Below, in pieces: positions 7,585 to 17,855 of a stretch of DNA of 29,180 bases (positions are counted from its first letter, which is position 1; each line of letters starts with the position of its first letter). Where the stretch lies: assembly GCA_039934475.1 (NCBI GenBank), contig JBDTMC010000034.1:1-29180 (forward strand), given 5' to 3'. This DNA comes from JBDTMC01 sp039934475. Lineage in GTDB: Bacteria; Acidobacteriota; Terriglobia; Bryobacterales; Bryobacteraceae. The position numbers and the translations under genes are program-made. Under the pieces are notes generated by a model. That model searched no databases. It had not been told where the DNA came from and saw only the letters and a program-made list of their open reading frames with translations.

Positions 7585-9027
7585 ATGATTTCACGGCGCG
7601 AGCTATTGAGAAAGGCCGGCTGCGGATTCGGGTCCGTGGCGCTGGCAGCGTTGGCCGCGGAGCAGGCGGCGGCATCGATCACAAACCCTTTGGCTCCGAA
7701 AGCGCCGCACTTCCCTGCCCGGGCGAAGCGCGTGATTTTCCTGTGGATGCAAGGCGGACCGTCGCACGTGGATCTGTTCGAATATAAGCCGCGGCTGCAA
7801 AAGCAGAGCGGCGAGTTGCTTCCCTTCGAATTACCAAAGACGCGTATTCTCACCGATAGCGTTAAAAACACGCGGCTGATGGGGCCGCTTTCGAACCTGG
7901 TGCAGCGAGGGCAGAGCGGGTTGTATGTTTCGGACTGGCTGCCGCACCTGGCGGGGAAAGCCGATGAGCTGTGCCTGTTGAGCGGGATGAACACCGATAG
8001 CGAAGCACATGCTCCGGCGGTGCGTACGCTGCACACGGGTGCGAGCGTGTTTGTGCGACCTTCGATGGGATCGTGGGCGACGTATGGGCTGGGAACAGAG
8101 AACCAGAATCTGCCGGGTTTCATTACGATCAGGCCGGATCTGTTTGGCGATGGCGGCAACCAGCAGTTGTATGGCAGCGCGTTTTTGCCGGCGGCGTACC
8201 AGGGGACTCCGTTGGGCGAGGCGTTGCGCGGACCTTCGGCGGCGATGCCTCCGCGCCCGGATATCCGGTATCTGGAGGACGACTCCATCACATCGGCGGC
8301 GCAGCGGAAGCAACTGGATTTTCTGCAGGCGATGAACCGGCGGCAGTTGGAGAAGCTGGATGGCGATCGGGATGTGGAAGGGCTGATTCAATCGTTCGAA
8401 CTGGCGTTCCGCATGCAGGCGGAAGCGCCGGGCGTGCTGGATCTTTCGAAAGAGTCGAAGGCGACGCAGGACCTTTACGGCATCGGTGAAAAGGACACGA
8501 ACGAATTTGGGCAGCAGTGCCTGTTGGCGCGCCGGCTTGTGGAAGCGGGTGTGCGGTTCGTGCAGATCACGTCTGTAGATTGGGATCATCATGCCGGTAT
8601 TAAGAAAGGCCTGCAATCGAAGTGCGCTTCGGTGGACAAGCCGATTGCCGGATTGCTGACCGATCTTAAGGCACGGGGATTACTCGAAGACACCCTGATT
8701 CTGTGGTCAGGCGAGTTTGGCCGGACGCCTTATCGCGAATTGAATCCTAAGGTGAAGCAGGTGGAGGGGGCGGAAGGGCGCGAGCATAATCCGTATGGCT
8801 TCACGTGCTTCATGGCGGGCGGCGGCGTGAAGGGCGGCATGCAGCATGGGTGCACCGATGAGTTTGGATATCGGGCCGTTGAGGGGAAGGCGGATATTCA
8901 TGACTTGCACGCGACGATGCTCCATATTTTGGGACTCGACCACGAACGGTTAACCTATCGTTATAGCGGCCGCGACTTCCGGCTTACGGATGTTTACGGC
9001 AACGTGATAAAACCGATTCTTAGTTAG
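7585..9027 (+). CDS. Tat-exported DUF1501 protein (sulfatase/phosphatase-like fold)
   Basis: 480 residues starting with a twin-arginine signal, SRRELLRKAGCGFGSVALAALAA. The body is DUF1501: VIFLWMQGGPSHVDLFEYKP, LWSGEFGRTPY, GREHNPYGFTCFMAGGGVKGG, and near the C-terminus HDLHATMLHILGLDH and SGRDFRLTDVYG. The conserved His/Asp positions (GGPSHVD, REHN, HDLHATML) resemble metal ligands of the alkaline phosphatase/sulfatase superfamily; the substrate is unknown. Tat export suggests that it folds, probably with a cofactor, before leaving the cytoplasm. Genes of this family usually sit next to a DUF1553 cytochrome, as here. AAGGAG at 7571-7576, overlapping the upstream stop codon, supports the start and close coupling. 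Confidence 0.92.
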   Translation: MISRRELLRKAGCGFGSVALAALAAEQAAASITNPLAPKAPHFPARAKRVIFLWMQGGPSHVDLFEYKPRLQKQSGELLPFELPKTRILTDSVKNTRLMGPLSNLVQRGQSGLYVSDWLPHLAGKADELCLLSGMNTDSEAHAPAVRTLHTGASVFVRPSMGSWATYGLGTENQNLPGFITIRPDLFGDGGNQQLYGSAFLPAAYQGTPLGEALRGPSAAMPPRPDIRYLEDDSITSAAQRKQLDFLQAMNRRQLEKLDGDRDVEGLIQSFELAFRMQAEAPGVLDLSKESKATQDLYGIGEKDTNEFGQQCLLARRLVEAGVRFVQITSVDWDHHAGIKKGLQSKCASVDKPIAGLLTDLKARGLLEDTLILWSGEFGRTPYRELNPKVKQVEGAEGREHNPYGFTCFMAGGGVKGGMQHGCTDEFGYRAVEGKADIHDLHATMLHILGLDHERLTYRYSGRDFRLTDVYGNVIKPILS

Positions 9028-9037
9028 TGGAACCTGA

Positions 9038-12000
9038 ATGAAAATTGCCGGACTGTTGTTGGGGCTACTCACAGTGGGTGTGGTGTGGGCGGAGACCGGC
9101 CCGACTGAGACGTTCCGCAGCTACTGTTACCAATGCCACTCCAAAGGGCCTGGGATGGCCGGCGTCAACCTGGTGCAACTGACTGCCGAATCGTCGATCG
9201 CCGCGAAATACAAGCAGTGGGAGAAAGTGGCCGCGGCGTTGGAACAGAACCGGATGCCGCCGAAAGGCTTGTCGCAACCGAGCGATGCGGAGCGGCTTCA
9301 CGCGGTTTCGTGGATTCGCGGCGAGTTGGGTGCGTACGCGAAGAGCCACGAGGGGGATCCGGGACGCGTTACGGTGAGGCGACTGACGAGCGGCGAGTAT
9401 GCGTATAGCATTCAGGATTTGACTGGGCTCGATTTGAATCTGGAGCATGAAATTGCCGGCGATGAAGTGGGAGGCGAGGGCTTCACCAACTACGGCGATG
9501 TGCAGTTCATGCAAGACGCAAGCATGGAGCGGTACCTGGAGGCGGCGAAGAAGATCGCCAACTATGCGGTGATTGGAGCAGGCCCGCTGACGTTCTTCAC
9601 CGATCCGGGTAAGACTGGGTTCGAGCTGGCAGCGGTGTCGCGGATTTCAGCGATTTATCGTGATAATGGCTTCCGCACCGTTTCCGGTGAAGGTGGACTG
9701 CCTTATGGCTTGGATCACTATCGCAAGGCGCTGTATGTGGCGTGGCAATACAAGCACCGGGCCGCATTGGGTCAGCCTGCTGTGACGTTGCGGGAACTGG
9801 CGGCGCGGGAGAAGATCACTACGCGCTTTGCGCAGCATTTCTGGTCTGTGATGAACACGGCGGGTTTGGGTTATCCGTCGTCGGAGATTGTGGCGCGATG
9901 GCGCGCATTGCCTGGCCCGTCTCGAACTATGGATGCCAAGGCGGCGCGGGCACAGTGCGACGAGATTCAGAAGTACATGGTGACGTGGCCAAGTTGGATG
10001 TTCGGCCGCGGCGATGCTGCTGTGGGCGGCGCCGGCGATGAACGGCCGCTGGTGTTTAACGATGAGTCGTTGAAGGTGGAAGAGCGGCATCATTTCACAT
10101 TCGTGCGCGGCGGCCGGGGCGTGGGCAAGGCTAAGCCGATACCCGCCGGCGGGACGGCTCGGATTTACTTGAATGCCGTGCTGGCGAATCCGGATCGGGC
10201 GGCTATACCGAACGTGATGTGGCGGAATGCGACGATTGCGTTTACTACGATCGCGGACCGGAAGACCGGTCTGGCGAAGGCGGCTCGGCTGCCGTTGCGT
10301 AGCGTGTTGACGGAAGAATCCGCGGGCAGACTGGGCGATGGGGACTTCGCGAGCAATGGGTCGATTGCCTTCGACGTGCGTGTTCCGGAAGGCGCGACAC
10401 TGTATAGCCTGCAAGTAGACGCGGAGATCGGCAAAGACCGCGCCCAGGTTTTGCGGATCACGATTTCAGACCGCGAGGACGGCGGTAGCGAAGGGATCCC
10501 GGTGTGGGGTTTAGTGGGCGATCCGCAAAGCAAGGGGTATGGGACGTGGAAGGCCGGCGTGCTGCAGTATGCGCACTTGCTGCCTCCGAATTCGCATGGC
10601 GAGGCGACACCGGCGGATAAAGATCCGGCACCCGAGCCCTTCGACAGCCGGTTCAATACGCCGGAGCATGATGAGTTCCTGCAGCGTGTGAAGTACGTTC
10701 GAGACGATCGCTTTGTGGTGGAGAAGATCCTCGACGATGCGACGCGAGGGAAGCTGGACCAGGCTTGGAATGATGTGTATGCGGCTTTTGAATACCATGA
10801 CGCGTACGTGCGATTGCTGGCAAAGAAGCTTGGCCTGGATCTGAAGGGCAAGGGCATCGCCGATTTGGATTTGACCGCGATTGAAGCGCTGCCAGCGGAA
10901 CCGCGGAAGTACATTCTGCCGTTGCGCGTGGATTGGGAAAAAGCGATGGCGGCGCAGTTAGCAGCGCGCCCGGGACACGTGGAGGATTGCCTGCGGTTTG
11001 CGAGCCGGGCCTGGCGGCGTCCGCTAACAGAAGGCGAGCGGCAGAGCCTGCGTGCGTTTTATGCAGCAGCGCTGAAATCGGAGCGGGATCACGGGAAGGC
11101 CATTCGCGCGTTGCTGGCGCGCATTCTGGTGGCGCCGGCTTTTCTGTACCGCATGGAGCCGGCGACATTGCAACGCACAACGGTTCGACAGTTATCGAAT
11201 TGGGAGATGGCGAGCCGGTTGAGTTATTTTCTGTGGTCGTCGATTCCCGATGAGGAGTTGCGGCGAGCGGCGGCGGCGGGGGAGTTGAATGACGAGACGC
11301 GCTTGCGCGCGCAGGTGAAGCGGATGCTGTTGGACGTGAAGGCGCGCCGGTTGTCCACCGAGTTCTTCGGGCAGTGGCTAGGCTTCTACCGGTTCGATCA
11401 ATTTCGCGGTGTGGACACCACCCGATATCCAGAGTTCACCGATGAAGTGAAGAGTTCAATGTATGAGGAAGCGGTTTCGTTCTTCGATTACGTGGTTCGA
11501 AAAGACCGGCCGGTGCGTGAGATTTTGCATGCCGATTACACTTTCTTGAATCAGCCCCTGGCGAAGCACTACGGGGTGAAGAAGGAAGTGGCATCGAAGG
11601 ACGAGTTGGTGAAGGTGGATGGCGCAAATGAGTTCGGCCGCGGCGGATTGTTGCGGCTGGGCGCGGTGCTGACGGTGACTTCGGCGCCGTTGCGAACGAG
11701 TCCGGTGAAGCGGGGCGACTGGGTTTTGCGACGGGTATTGGGGACGCCGGTTCCTCCTCCGCCAGCGGATGCGGGTTCGATTCCAGCCGATGAAAAGTCA
11801 TTCGGCGGGCTCTCCGTTCGCGAGAAGCTGGCGATGCATAAGCGGAATGCGACGTGCGCGGGATGCCACACGCGGATCGATCCACTCGGGTTTCCGCTGG
11901 AGAAATACGATTCGGTGGGACGGCTGCGCGATAAATATTCCGATGGGAAGCCGATTGACGATTCGTCGGAGACCGCAGACAAGACTCAAATTGCCGGCGT

Positions 12001-12253
12001 CGACGGATTGGTAAAATATCTCGACGGGCGGCAGGAGCAAGTGACGCGGACGTTGGCTCAGAAGTTGTTGGGGTACGCGTTAGGGCGAACCGTTCAGTTG
12101 TCGGATGAACCGCTGATTGCGCGCCTGGCGTCTTCGGGCGGCGATGCTACGTTTGCGGATCTTGCCGCGCGGATTGTAGTCAGTAAGCAATTTCGGAACC
12201 GTCAGGAGCAGGATGCGCGCCCGCAGACGGCGACGTTGAGAGGGACACGATGA
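9038..12253 (+). CDS. Large DUF1587/DUF1595/DUF1592/DUF1588/DUF1585 cytochrome-type protein
   Basis: 1071 residues with a Sec signal ([18 protein letters not shown]). An N-terminal haem domain carries CYQCH (C30, C33, H34) and a candidate axial methionine in NRMPPKG (M73). DUF1587 follows (about 108-173, [18 protein letters not shown]). A long region of about 470 residues (about 175-645) matches nothing I recognise. Then DUF1595 (about 650-708, [19 protein letters not shown]), DUF1592 (about 720-845, [18 protein letters not shown]), DUF1588 (about 867-965, with a second haem-type motif [14 protein letters not shown]940, C943, H944) and DUF1585 (about 977-1055). It is periplasmic or surface-exposed and presumed redox-active; its reaction is unknown. 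It begins 10 bases after the DUF1501 gene and overlaps the next start by ATGA. Confidence 0.92.
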   Translation: MKIAGLLLGLLTVGVVWAETGPTETFRSYCYQCHSKGPGMAGVNLVQLTAESSIAAKYKQWEKVAAALEQNRMPPKGLSQPSDAERLHAVSWIRGELGAYAKSHEGDPGRVTVRRLTSGEYAYSIQDLTGLDLNLEHEIAGDEVGGEGFTNYGDVQFMQDASMERYLEAAKKIANYAVIGAGPLTFFTDPGKTGFELAAVSRISAIYRDNGFRTVSGEGGLPYGLDHYRKALYVAWQYKHRAALGQPAVTLRELAAREKITTRFAQHFWSVMNTAGLGYPSSEIVARWRALPGPSRTMDAKAARAQCDEIQKYMVTWPSWMFGRGDAAVGGAGDERPLVFNDESLKVEERHHFTFVRGGRGVGKAKPIPAGGTARIYLNAVLANPDRAAIPNVMWRNATIAFTTIADRKTGLAKAARLPLRSVLTEESAGRLGDGDFASNGSIAFDVRVPEGATLYSLQVDAEIGKDRAQVLRITISDREDGGSEGIPVWGLVGDPQSKGYGTWKAGVLQYAHLLPPNSHGEATPADKDPAPEPFDSRFNTPEHDEFLQRVKYVRDDRFVVEKILDDATRGKLDQAWNDVYAAFEYHDAYVRLLAKKLGLDLKGKGIADLDLTAIEALPAEPRKYILPLRVDWEKAMAAQLAARPGHVEDCLRFASRAWRRPLTEGERQSLRAFYAAALKSERDHGKAIRALLARILVAPAFLYRMEPATLQRTTVRQLSNWEMASRLSYFLWSSIPDEELRRAAAAGELNDETRLRAQVKRMLLDVKARRLSTEFFGQWLGFYRFDQFRGVDTTRYPEFTDEVKSSMYEEAVSFFDYVVRKDRPVREILHADYTFLNQPLAKHYGVKKEVASKDELVKVDGANEFGRGGLLRLGAVLTVTSAPLRTSPVKRGDWVLRRVLGTPVPPPPADAGSIPADEKSFGGLSVREKLAMHKRNATCAGCHTRIDPLGFPLEKYDSVGRLRDKYSDGKPIDDSSETADKTQIAGVDGLVKYLDGRQEQVTRTLAQKLLGYALGRTVQLSDEPLIARLASSGGDATFADLAARIVVSKQFRNRQEQDARPQTATLRGTR

Positions 12254-13596
12254 AGATTACGCGGCAAGGTCCAAACCGGCGCCACTTCTTGCGGGGGGCA
12301 GGTGTAGCATTGGCCCTGCCGTGGCTGGAATCGCTTCCCCTCAAGGGAGCTGCGACGGCGGGCGGGAAACCTCCGCTACGATTTGCCTGTCTCTATTTCT
12401 CTAACGGCGTCGAGCCGGAACACTGGTGGGCCAAGGGCCGCGGCGCGGAGATGGAACTGGGTCCGGTGCTGCACGCCATGAAGCCGCTGCGGGAAGACAT
12501 CGTGTTTCTGCGCGGGCTCTACAATCAGCAAGCACTAGTTTCCACGAGCCCGCATCTGGGGCGCATGCCGAACATGCTTTCGGGCGCGACGGTGAGCCTG
12601 GACCCGAGCGTGATTCGCGTCGGCACAACGATGGACCAAGTGTTGTCGCGGCAGATTGGCGGGCAGACGGAAGTCCCGAGTCTGGTGTTGGGAATCGAAC
12701 CCAATGAGATGCGTCTGGAAGATGGGTTGTCGATGGTGTATGGGTCCAGCATCTCCTGGGCTTCACCAACCAAACCAGCGACGAAGGAGATTTACCCGGC
12801 GCGCGCTTTTGACCGTTTAGTGGGCGATGGCAAAGGCCGGCGGTTGGACCGCAGTATTTTGGACGCGGTATTGAAGGAGTCGCATGATCTGGAACCGAAG
12901 ATCAGCGGCAACGACCGGGTGAAGTTGGACGAATATCTGGAATCGGTTCGCGACATTGAGAAGCGGATTGATGGCGCTTCGCGGGAACAGCGGCTGGAGG
13001 GTTGGAGACCGTCACTCACGAAGCCGAACATGGAACGCCCCGCGGACCAATTGCCGCAAGTGATTCCGGAACACATGAAGCTGATGCTGGACATTGTGGT
13101 GCTGGCATTCCAGATGGACAAGACGCGGATTGCGACGCTGATGTTGAACAACGATCTGTCGCAGATGAATTTCAAATTCGTGGATGGCGTGCAAGGCGCG
13201 CTGCATTTGGATTTGACGCACAACGGGCATGCTCCGGCGACGGAAGCGATGTATTTGAAGACGAATCAATTTCACTTCCAGCAGTTCGCTTATTTGATTC
13301 AGCGGTTGAAGGCGATTGACGAAGGCGGACAATCGCTGTTCGATAGTTCGCTGTTGTTGTGTGGTTCTAATTTGTTCGATGGCGACAAGCACGGCGCGGA
13401 CCAGATGCCGCTGTTATTGTCTGGCCGCGCGGGCGGCGCACTGAAGACGGGCCGGATTGTGGATTATCTGGATAAGGGCGACGACAACCGAAGGGCGTGC
13501 AGTTTGTATTTGAGTTTGATGGACCGCATGGGCGTGAAGTTGGATCGGTTCGGCGATTCGGACAAGCGACTGGAGAATCTGTGGGCGGACGCTTAG
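12250..13596 (+). CDS. Tat-exported DUF1552 protein
   Basis: 448 residues. The twin-arginine signal is [18 protein letters not shown] near the N-terminus. Recognisable DUF1552 segments are [71 protein letters not shown] and [15 protein letters not shown]. The family's biochemistry is unknown. It characteristically follows a DUF1587/1592/1588/1585 cytochrome, and here the ATG lies inside the upstream stop (ATGA, 12250-12253), which implies translational coupling and a joint role outside the cytoplasm. Together with the DUF1553-DUF1501 pair upstream, two cytochrome/Tat-protein pairs share this operon. Confidence 0.92.
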   Translation: MKITRQGPNRRHFLRGAGVALALPWLESLPLKGAATAGGKPPLRFACLYFSNGVEPEHWWAKGRGAEMELGPVLHAMKPLREDIVFLRGLYNQQALVSTSPHLGRMPNMLSGATVSLDPSVIRVGTTMDQVLSRQIGGQTEVPSLVLGIEPNEMRLEDGLSMVYGSSISWASPTKPATKEIYPARAFDRLVGDGKGRRLDRSILDAVLKESHDLEPKISGNDRVKLDEYLESVRDIEKRIDGASREQRLEGWRPSLTKPNMERPADQLPQVIPEHMKLMLDIVVLAFQMDKTRIATLMLNNDLSQMNFKFVDGVQGALHLDLTHNGHAPATEAMYLKTNQFHFQQFAYLIQRLKAIDEGGQSLFDSSLLLCGSNLFDGDKHGADQMPLLLSGRAGGALKTGRIVDYLDKGDDNRRACSLYLSLMDRMGVKLDRFGDSDKRLENLWADA

Positions 13597-16323
13597 ATGC
13601 ATCTCCGAATTTTGGCGGCCTTCGCTTGTTTCGCTGTGCTCGGTGGGGCGCAGAATTTTCGCGTTAGCACGATCGCTGGATTTGGCACGTTTGGCGGGGA
13701 CGGCGGCACGGCGACGGCCGCTCTGGTGAATCCGACGGCGGTGGCGGTGGCGCCTGACGGCACGATTTACGTTTCCGATCCCACGAACTATCGAATCCGA
13801 AAGATTGATCACCTCGGGGTTATCACCACACTGACGGGCAGCGGCAGCGGCGCCTTTTCCGGCGATGGCGGGCCAGCGGTGGCGGCGCAAATTGCCGCGT
13901 CGCACAGCATTGCGCTCGATTCGCTGGGCAACCTCTACTTCAGTGATGAAGATAATCTTCGCATCCGCGAGGTGACGGCGGCTGGGGTTATCAAGACGAT
14001 TGCGGGCAATGGCATTTGCGGTTCAACGACGGCGGGGATGGCGGCCACCAGCGCTCCGTTGTGCGATGTCGATAGTGTCGCTATGGATAGCCAGAACCGG
14101 GTCTATTTCGGCGCGGGGAGCCGGATTTGGATGATCGGCTCAGATGGGTTGCTGACTCTGGTGGCCGGCACTGGAGACACTACGAATGAAGGAGACGGCG
14201 GCCTGGCGACAGCAGCGAAGATTGGTTACCCTGGCAGTCTGGCCATCGATCATGACGGGAGTCTGTATCTGGCGGATCTCTACAATTTTGTGGTTCGGAA
14301 GGTGACCACGGACAAGCGGATCAGCACCGTGACTAAGATCACCGACGTGAACGCTACCACGATCATGTTGGCGGTGGATGCCTCCGGCACGCTGTTTTAT
14401 GTGACCGGCACAAAGCAGGTGCTCAAGATCGTACAAGGCGCACCGGCGAACGTCACCAGTGTCGCGACGCCGAACACCGCGGACTGTCTTGCGGTGGATC
14501 AAGCGGGTGCGATCTTTCTCTGCTCCACGGCCACACAACGGCTTCTGCGGATCGCCAACGGCAGTATCGACACGATTGCCGGAGCCTATCCCTACGGTGT
14601 GGATTCACTTCCCGCCACTGCGGCCAATGTCCGTCTGCACTTGGAAGCGACGGCGATCGGCTTGGCTGTAGATGCCGCCAACAATGTCTATTTTCCCGAG
14701 TTGGACAACAATCTCCTGCAGCGAATTGACAAGGTGACTCCAGGAGGAATTCTATCGGCGGTGAGCACGCCCGCGTCGCTTCCCACAAAGGTGGACTTCA
14801 CCGCGCAGGCGCTCACGTTTAGCCCGTCGGGAAGCCTGTATTTCACCACGTTTTCACAAGTCTACCGGGCGGAAACGAACGGCACGGTTACGCTGATCGC
14901 GGGCGCGCCTGGCTTCCCGTCGGCATTGGGTGACGGTGGGCCGGCAACTGCGGCCAAACTGACCAATCCTTCCAGTCTTGTGTTCGACCCGAGTGGCAAC
15001 CTCTATATCGCGGAACCGTTCGCCAGCCGCGTTCGGAAGGTAAACACACAGAACATCATCACGACTTTCGCGGGCAATGGTTCGGCAGGCTACACCGGCG
15101 ATGGGGGACCGGCCTCTTCCGCGAAACTGGCGGCGCCGGTAGATGTGAAACTGGATAGCCACGGAAATATGTATATCGCCGATGTGTCGGCGGCGGTGGT
15201 ACGGAAAGTTGACACGGGCGGGATCATCACTACCGTGGCGGGCAAGGGCACGTTCGGATTCAGCGGGGATGGTGGGCCGGCGATTAAGGCTGAGCTGAGC
15301 GGTGCGGCGGCTATCGCGCTGGATCCTTCAGGCAATTTGTTTATCGCCGACAGATCGCAGGCGGCGGCGACGTTCATCGCGACGCACGACAACAATCGCA
15401 TCCGAATGGTGAATCCGTCAGGCGTGATTACAACCATTTTCGGTCCGACCCCGGGCTACAGCGGAGAAGGCGTCCAAGCCCAGACAGCGGCGCTGGGAGG
15501 ACCGGTGGCGCTGGTATCGGACGCGCAAGGGAATATTTATGTAAGCGAGTCAGCGACGCAACGAATTCGCAAGATGACGCCTATTGCCGCGTCCTCCGTA
15601 GCCATCACGTCGGTGAATACGGCGTACGGCAACCCCGAGATTTCGCAGAACGCGTGGATGGAAATCAAGGGGACGAATCTCGCGCCGGCGAGCGTGGGGA
15701 CTGGCGTAGTCTGGAGCAACGCGCCTGAGTTTCAACAGGGGAAAATGCCGACGCAGTTGAATGACGTGAGTGTGACAGTGAATGGCAAGCCGGCGTTCAT
15801 CTACTTCGTCAGCGTGGGGCAGATTAATGCATTGAGCCCGCTGGACGGTGTTACGGGCGATGTAGCCGTGGTGGTGACGAATGGCGGAGTTGCCAGCGCG
15901 CCGTTCACGGTGAAGATGCGTGCGGCGAGTCCGTCGTTTCTACGCGTTCTAGCGAGCAACTACATAACGGCGACGCACGCGGACTTTTCGTTGTTAGGCG
16001 CTCCTTCGCTGTCGGCTTCGGGGTACACGTTCACGCCGGCGAAACCAAATGAAGTAGTCGTGATGTATGCCGTGGGATTCGGATTGCCTTCGTCCACGCT
16101 GGTGAACGGATCTGCGAGCCAGTTTGGATCGCTGACGCCGCTGCCGGCAGTTCAGATTGGCGGCACGACAGCCAGCGTTCAATTCGCAGGGATCAATGGC
16201 GCGCCAGGGCTTTATCAATTGAATGTAGTGGTGCCGGCGGGCACTGCGAATGGCGACATTCCCGTGACGGTGAGTTACGGCGGCATGGTTACGCCAGCGG
16301 CAACGTTGTCAGTACAACGGTAG
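13597..16323 (+). CDS. Secreted NHL-repeat beta-propeller with Solibacter-type C-terminal domain
   Basis: 908 residues. After a signal peptide (MHLRILAAFACFAVLGGAQ) come repeated NHL/SMP-30-like blades, each around GDGGPAxxAxL...DxxGNLYIAD...RIRKV...GxITTxAGxG. Clear units begin near residues 30, 85, 195, 440, 495 and 550, so there may be more than one propeller or one irregular large one. From about residue 665 a conserved C-terminal module matches the Solibacter uncharacterised C-terminal domain (TIGR03437 type): SVNTAYGNPEISQNAWMEIK, TVNGKPAFIYFVSVGQINAL, GLYQLNVVVPAG. The ATG directly abuts the DUF1552 stop codon with no intervening base. Beta-propellers of this kind usually bind proteins or glycans; here a scaffold or substrate-binding role for the upstream redox proteins is inference. 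Confidence 0.92.
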   Translation: MHLRILAAFACFAVLGGAQNFRVSTIAGFGTFGGDGGTATAALVNPTAVAVAPDGTIYVSDPTNYRIRKIDHLGVITTLTGSGSGAFSGDGGPAVAAQIAASHSIALDSLGNLYFSDEDNLRIREVTAAGVIKTIAGNGICGSTTAGMAATSAPLCDVDSVAMDSQNRVYFGAGSRIWMIGSDGLLTLVAGTGDTTNEGDGGLATAAKIGYPGSLAIDHDGSLYLADLYNFVVRKVTTDKRISTVTKITDVNATTIMLAVDASGTLFYVTGTKQVLKIVQGAPANVTSVATPNTADCLAVDQAGAIFLCSTATQRLLRIANGSIDTIAGAYPYGVDSLPATAANVRLHLEATAIGLAVDAANNVYFPELDNNLLQRIDKVTPGGILSAVSTPASLPTKVDFTAQALTFSPSGSLYFTTFSQVYRAETNGTVTLIAGAPGFPSALGDGGPATAAKLTNPSSLVFDPSGNLYIAEPFASRVRKVNTQNIITTFAGNGSAGYTGDGGPASSAKLAAPVDVKLDSHGNMYIADVSAAVVRKVDTGGIITTVAGKGTFGFSGDGGPAIKAELSGAAAIALDPSGNLFIADRSQAAATFIATHDNNRIRMVNPSGVITTIFGPTPGYSGEGVQAQTAALGGPVALVSDAQGNIYVSESATQRIRKMTPIAASSVAITSVNTAYGNPEISQNAWMEIKGTNLAPASVGTGVVWSNAPEFQQGKMPTQLNDVSVTVNGKPAFIYFVSVGQINALSPLDGVTGDVAVVVTNGGVASAPFTVKMRAASPSFLRVLASNYITATHADFSLLGAPSLSASGYTFTPAKPNEVVVMYAVGFGLPSSTLVNGSASQFGSLTPLPAVQIGGTTASVQFAGINGAPGLYQLNVVVPAGTANGDIPVTVSYGGMVTPAATLSVQR

Positions 16324-16352
16324 GGAAATCCGGCAGCCGTTATACTTAAGGC

Positions 16353-17147
16353 TTGGATCTCGAAAAAACATTGCTGCGCAAAGTGGGGGAGGCGATCCAC
16401 CGCTTTAAGATGATTCGCGATGGCGACCGCGTGGCGGTGGCGTTGTCGGGCGGCAAAGACTCCGTGACGATGCTTGAGGCGCTGTTGCTGCTGCAGAAAC
16501 GGGCGCCCATCGATTTTTCAGTGTGTGCGTTCACGGTGGAGCAGGGAAAGTTTTTGGCGCCGATTGAGCCGCTCGGGGAGTACTTGAAGGCACGGGGCGT
16601 CGATTGGACGTACGTGCGGGACAACCCCTCGTTCCGTTTGCTGGAAGAGCAACCGGACCACGGGTGTGACCTGTGCAGCCGCTTCCGACGGCGGGCGGTG
16701 TATCAGATTGCGCGCGGGCTGGGAGCGAACGTGATTGCGTTCGGTCATACGGCCGATGATTTCTGCGAGGCGTTTCTGCGGAATAGCATGTTCACAGGGC
16801 GGGTGAGTGCGCTGCCGGCGATCACGTACTCACGGGAAAAGGATTTCCGACTGATCAGGCCGCTGGTTTATGTGACCGAGGACGTGACCAGGGCATACGC
16901 AGCGAGCATGGGCGCGCCGGTGATTCCTTGCGGCTGCTCCCAACGCACTGGAACGGTGAGGCGAGGGATTCGCGATATGTTCGCCGAGCTGGAGAAGGAA
17001 TATCCGCATTTGAAAGAGACGATGCTATCGGCGATGGGGAACCTGCAGCCGTCACGGTTGCTGGATACGCGTTATCTGGATCTGGACAACACGACGGAAG
17101 AGACCGAGCGAACGGCAGCGGTTTTCCCAATATTCACGGAGCCGTAA
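16353..17147 (+). CDS. ttcA: TtcA-family tRNA 2-thiocytidine synthetase
   Basis: 264 residues of the PP-loop ATPase superfamily. The PP-loop is SGGKDS (32-37), and CDLCSRFRRR (C105, C108) matches the CxxC iron-sulfur cysteines of TtcA. PVIPCGCSQ (C193, C195) corresponds to the TtcA segment that supplies the third cysteine, and HLKETMLSAMGNLQPSRLLD matches the family C-terminus. TtcA adenylates and thiolates C32 of certain tRNAs. Where E. coli TtcA has GHHRDD, this protein has GHTADD. The start is a TTG at 16353, placed because the conserved LRRKVG-like N-terminus begins a few residues later. TATACT at 16341-16346 could be a -10 box, which would leave almost no leader; no good -35 was found. 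Confidence 0.85.
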   Translation: MDLEKTLLRKVGEAIHRFKMIRDGDRVAVALSGGKDSVTMLEALLLLQKRAPIDFSVCAFTVEQGKFLAPIEPLGEYLKARGVDWTYVRDNPSFRLLEEQPDHGCDLCSRFRRRAVYQIARGLGANVIAFGHTADDFCEAFLRNSMFTGRVSALPAITYSREKDFRLIRPLVYVTEDVTRAYAASMGAPVIPCGCSQRTGTVRRGIRDMFAELEKEYPHLKETMLSAMGNLQPSRLLDTRYLDLDNTTEETERTAAVFPIFTEP

Positions 17148-17232
17148 CTTTCATTGGCCTTTGCCCCTTGTGGTTTGGGATACTGGAGTCTGGTCTAACT
17201 CCTGTCATGCGCCAGCCAAGGTCCGGCAATCT

Positions 17233-17853
17233 ATGAGGATTCTCCCCCGCGAAGAGAAGTTTTTTCACTTTTTTCTTCATCAAGTTAGCATTATTACCGA
17301 AGCGTCAGATTTGCTGTTGGAGGGATCACGCGCAGGCAACACGAAGTTAACCGTGGCTGCGCAGAAGATCGTCGCTCTGGAACAGCGTGGCGACGAAGTG
17401 ATCCACGAGATTTACGAAAAGCTGAACCAGACGTTCATCACGCCGATCGATCCCGAGGACATCCATGCGGTCGGTTCCCGGTTGGATGACGTGCTTGACG
17501 GCATCGAAGAGGCGGCACACCGGATGACGGCGTACCGGCTGGAGCCCATACCGGGGCCGGCTATCGACCTCTGCCTGATTGTGCAATCGTCGGCGCATGT
17601 GCTGAAACTGGCGTTTGACGCGCTGAGCCACAATCAGAACGAGATCCTGCAGAAGCACTGCATTGAGATCAATCGACTGGAAGGAACGGCGGACGAAGTA
17701 TTCCGCACGGCGATGGCGACGCTGTTCCGGACGGAGACGAACGCGATCGAACTGCTGAAGCACAAGGAAGTGTTCGAGATTCTGGAAGAGATCACCGACC
17801 GCTGCGAGGATGTGGCGGATGCACTGCAGAACGTCGCGGTGAAGAACAGCTAG
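17233..17853 (+). CDS. DUF47/PhoU-like phosphate transport regulator
   Basis: 206 residues, all helical in character, of the UPF0111/DUF47 family: REEKFFHFFLHQVSIITEAS, ALEQRGDEVIHEIYEKLNQTFITPIDPEDIHA, LDDVLDGIEEAAHRM, and EILEEITDRCEDVADALQNVAVKNS at the end. The family is related to PhoU and usually sits directly before a PiT transporter, as here (two bases between genes). It probably modulates phosphate uptake at the membrane, perhaps through metal clusters bound by Glu/Asp-rich ExxxD motifs. The ATG at 17233 is preferred because REEKFFxFF is the normal family N-terminus; the frame remains open upstream to 17161. The 85-base gap before it contains only a short inverted GGAGT/ACTCC pair. 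Confidence 0.9.
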   Translation: MRILPREEKFFHFFLHQVSIITEASDLLLEGSRAGNTKLTVAAQKIVALEQRGDEVIHEIYEKLNQTFITPIDPEDIHAVGSRLDDVLDGIEEAAHRMTAYRLEPIPGPAIDLCLIVQSSAHVLKLAFDALSHNQNEILQKHCIEINRLEGTADEVFRTAMATLFRTETNAIELLKHKEVFEILEEITDRCEDVADALQNVAVKNS

Positions 17854-17855
17854 CA

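Noticed and set aside
13597..15600. Repetitive DNA suggesting a tandem repeat or CRISPR-like array
   Set aside because: The periodicity is at protein level (NHL blades) with diverged codons; there are no identical repeat units or spacers.
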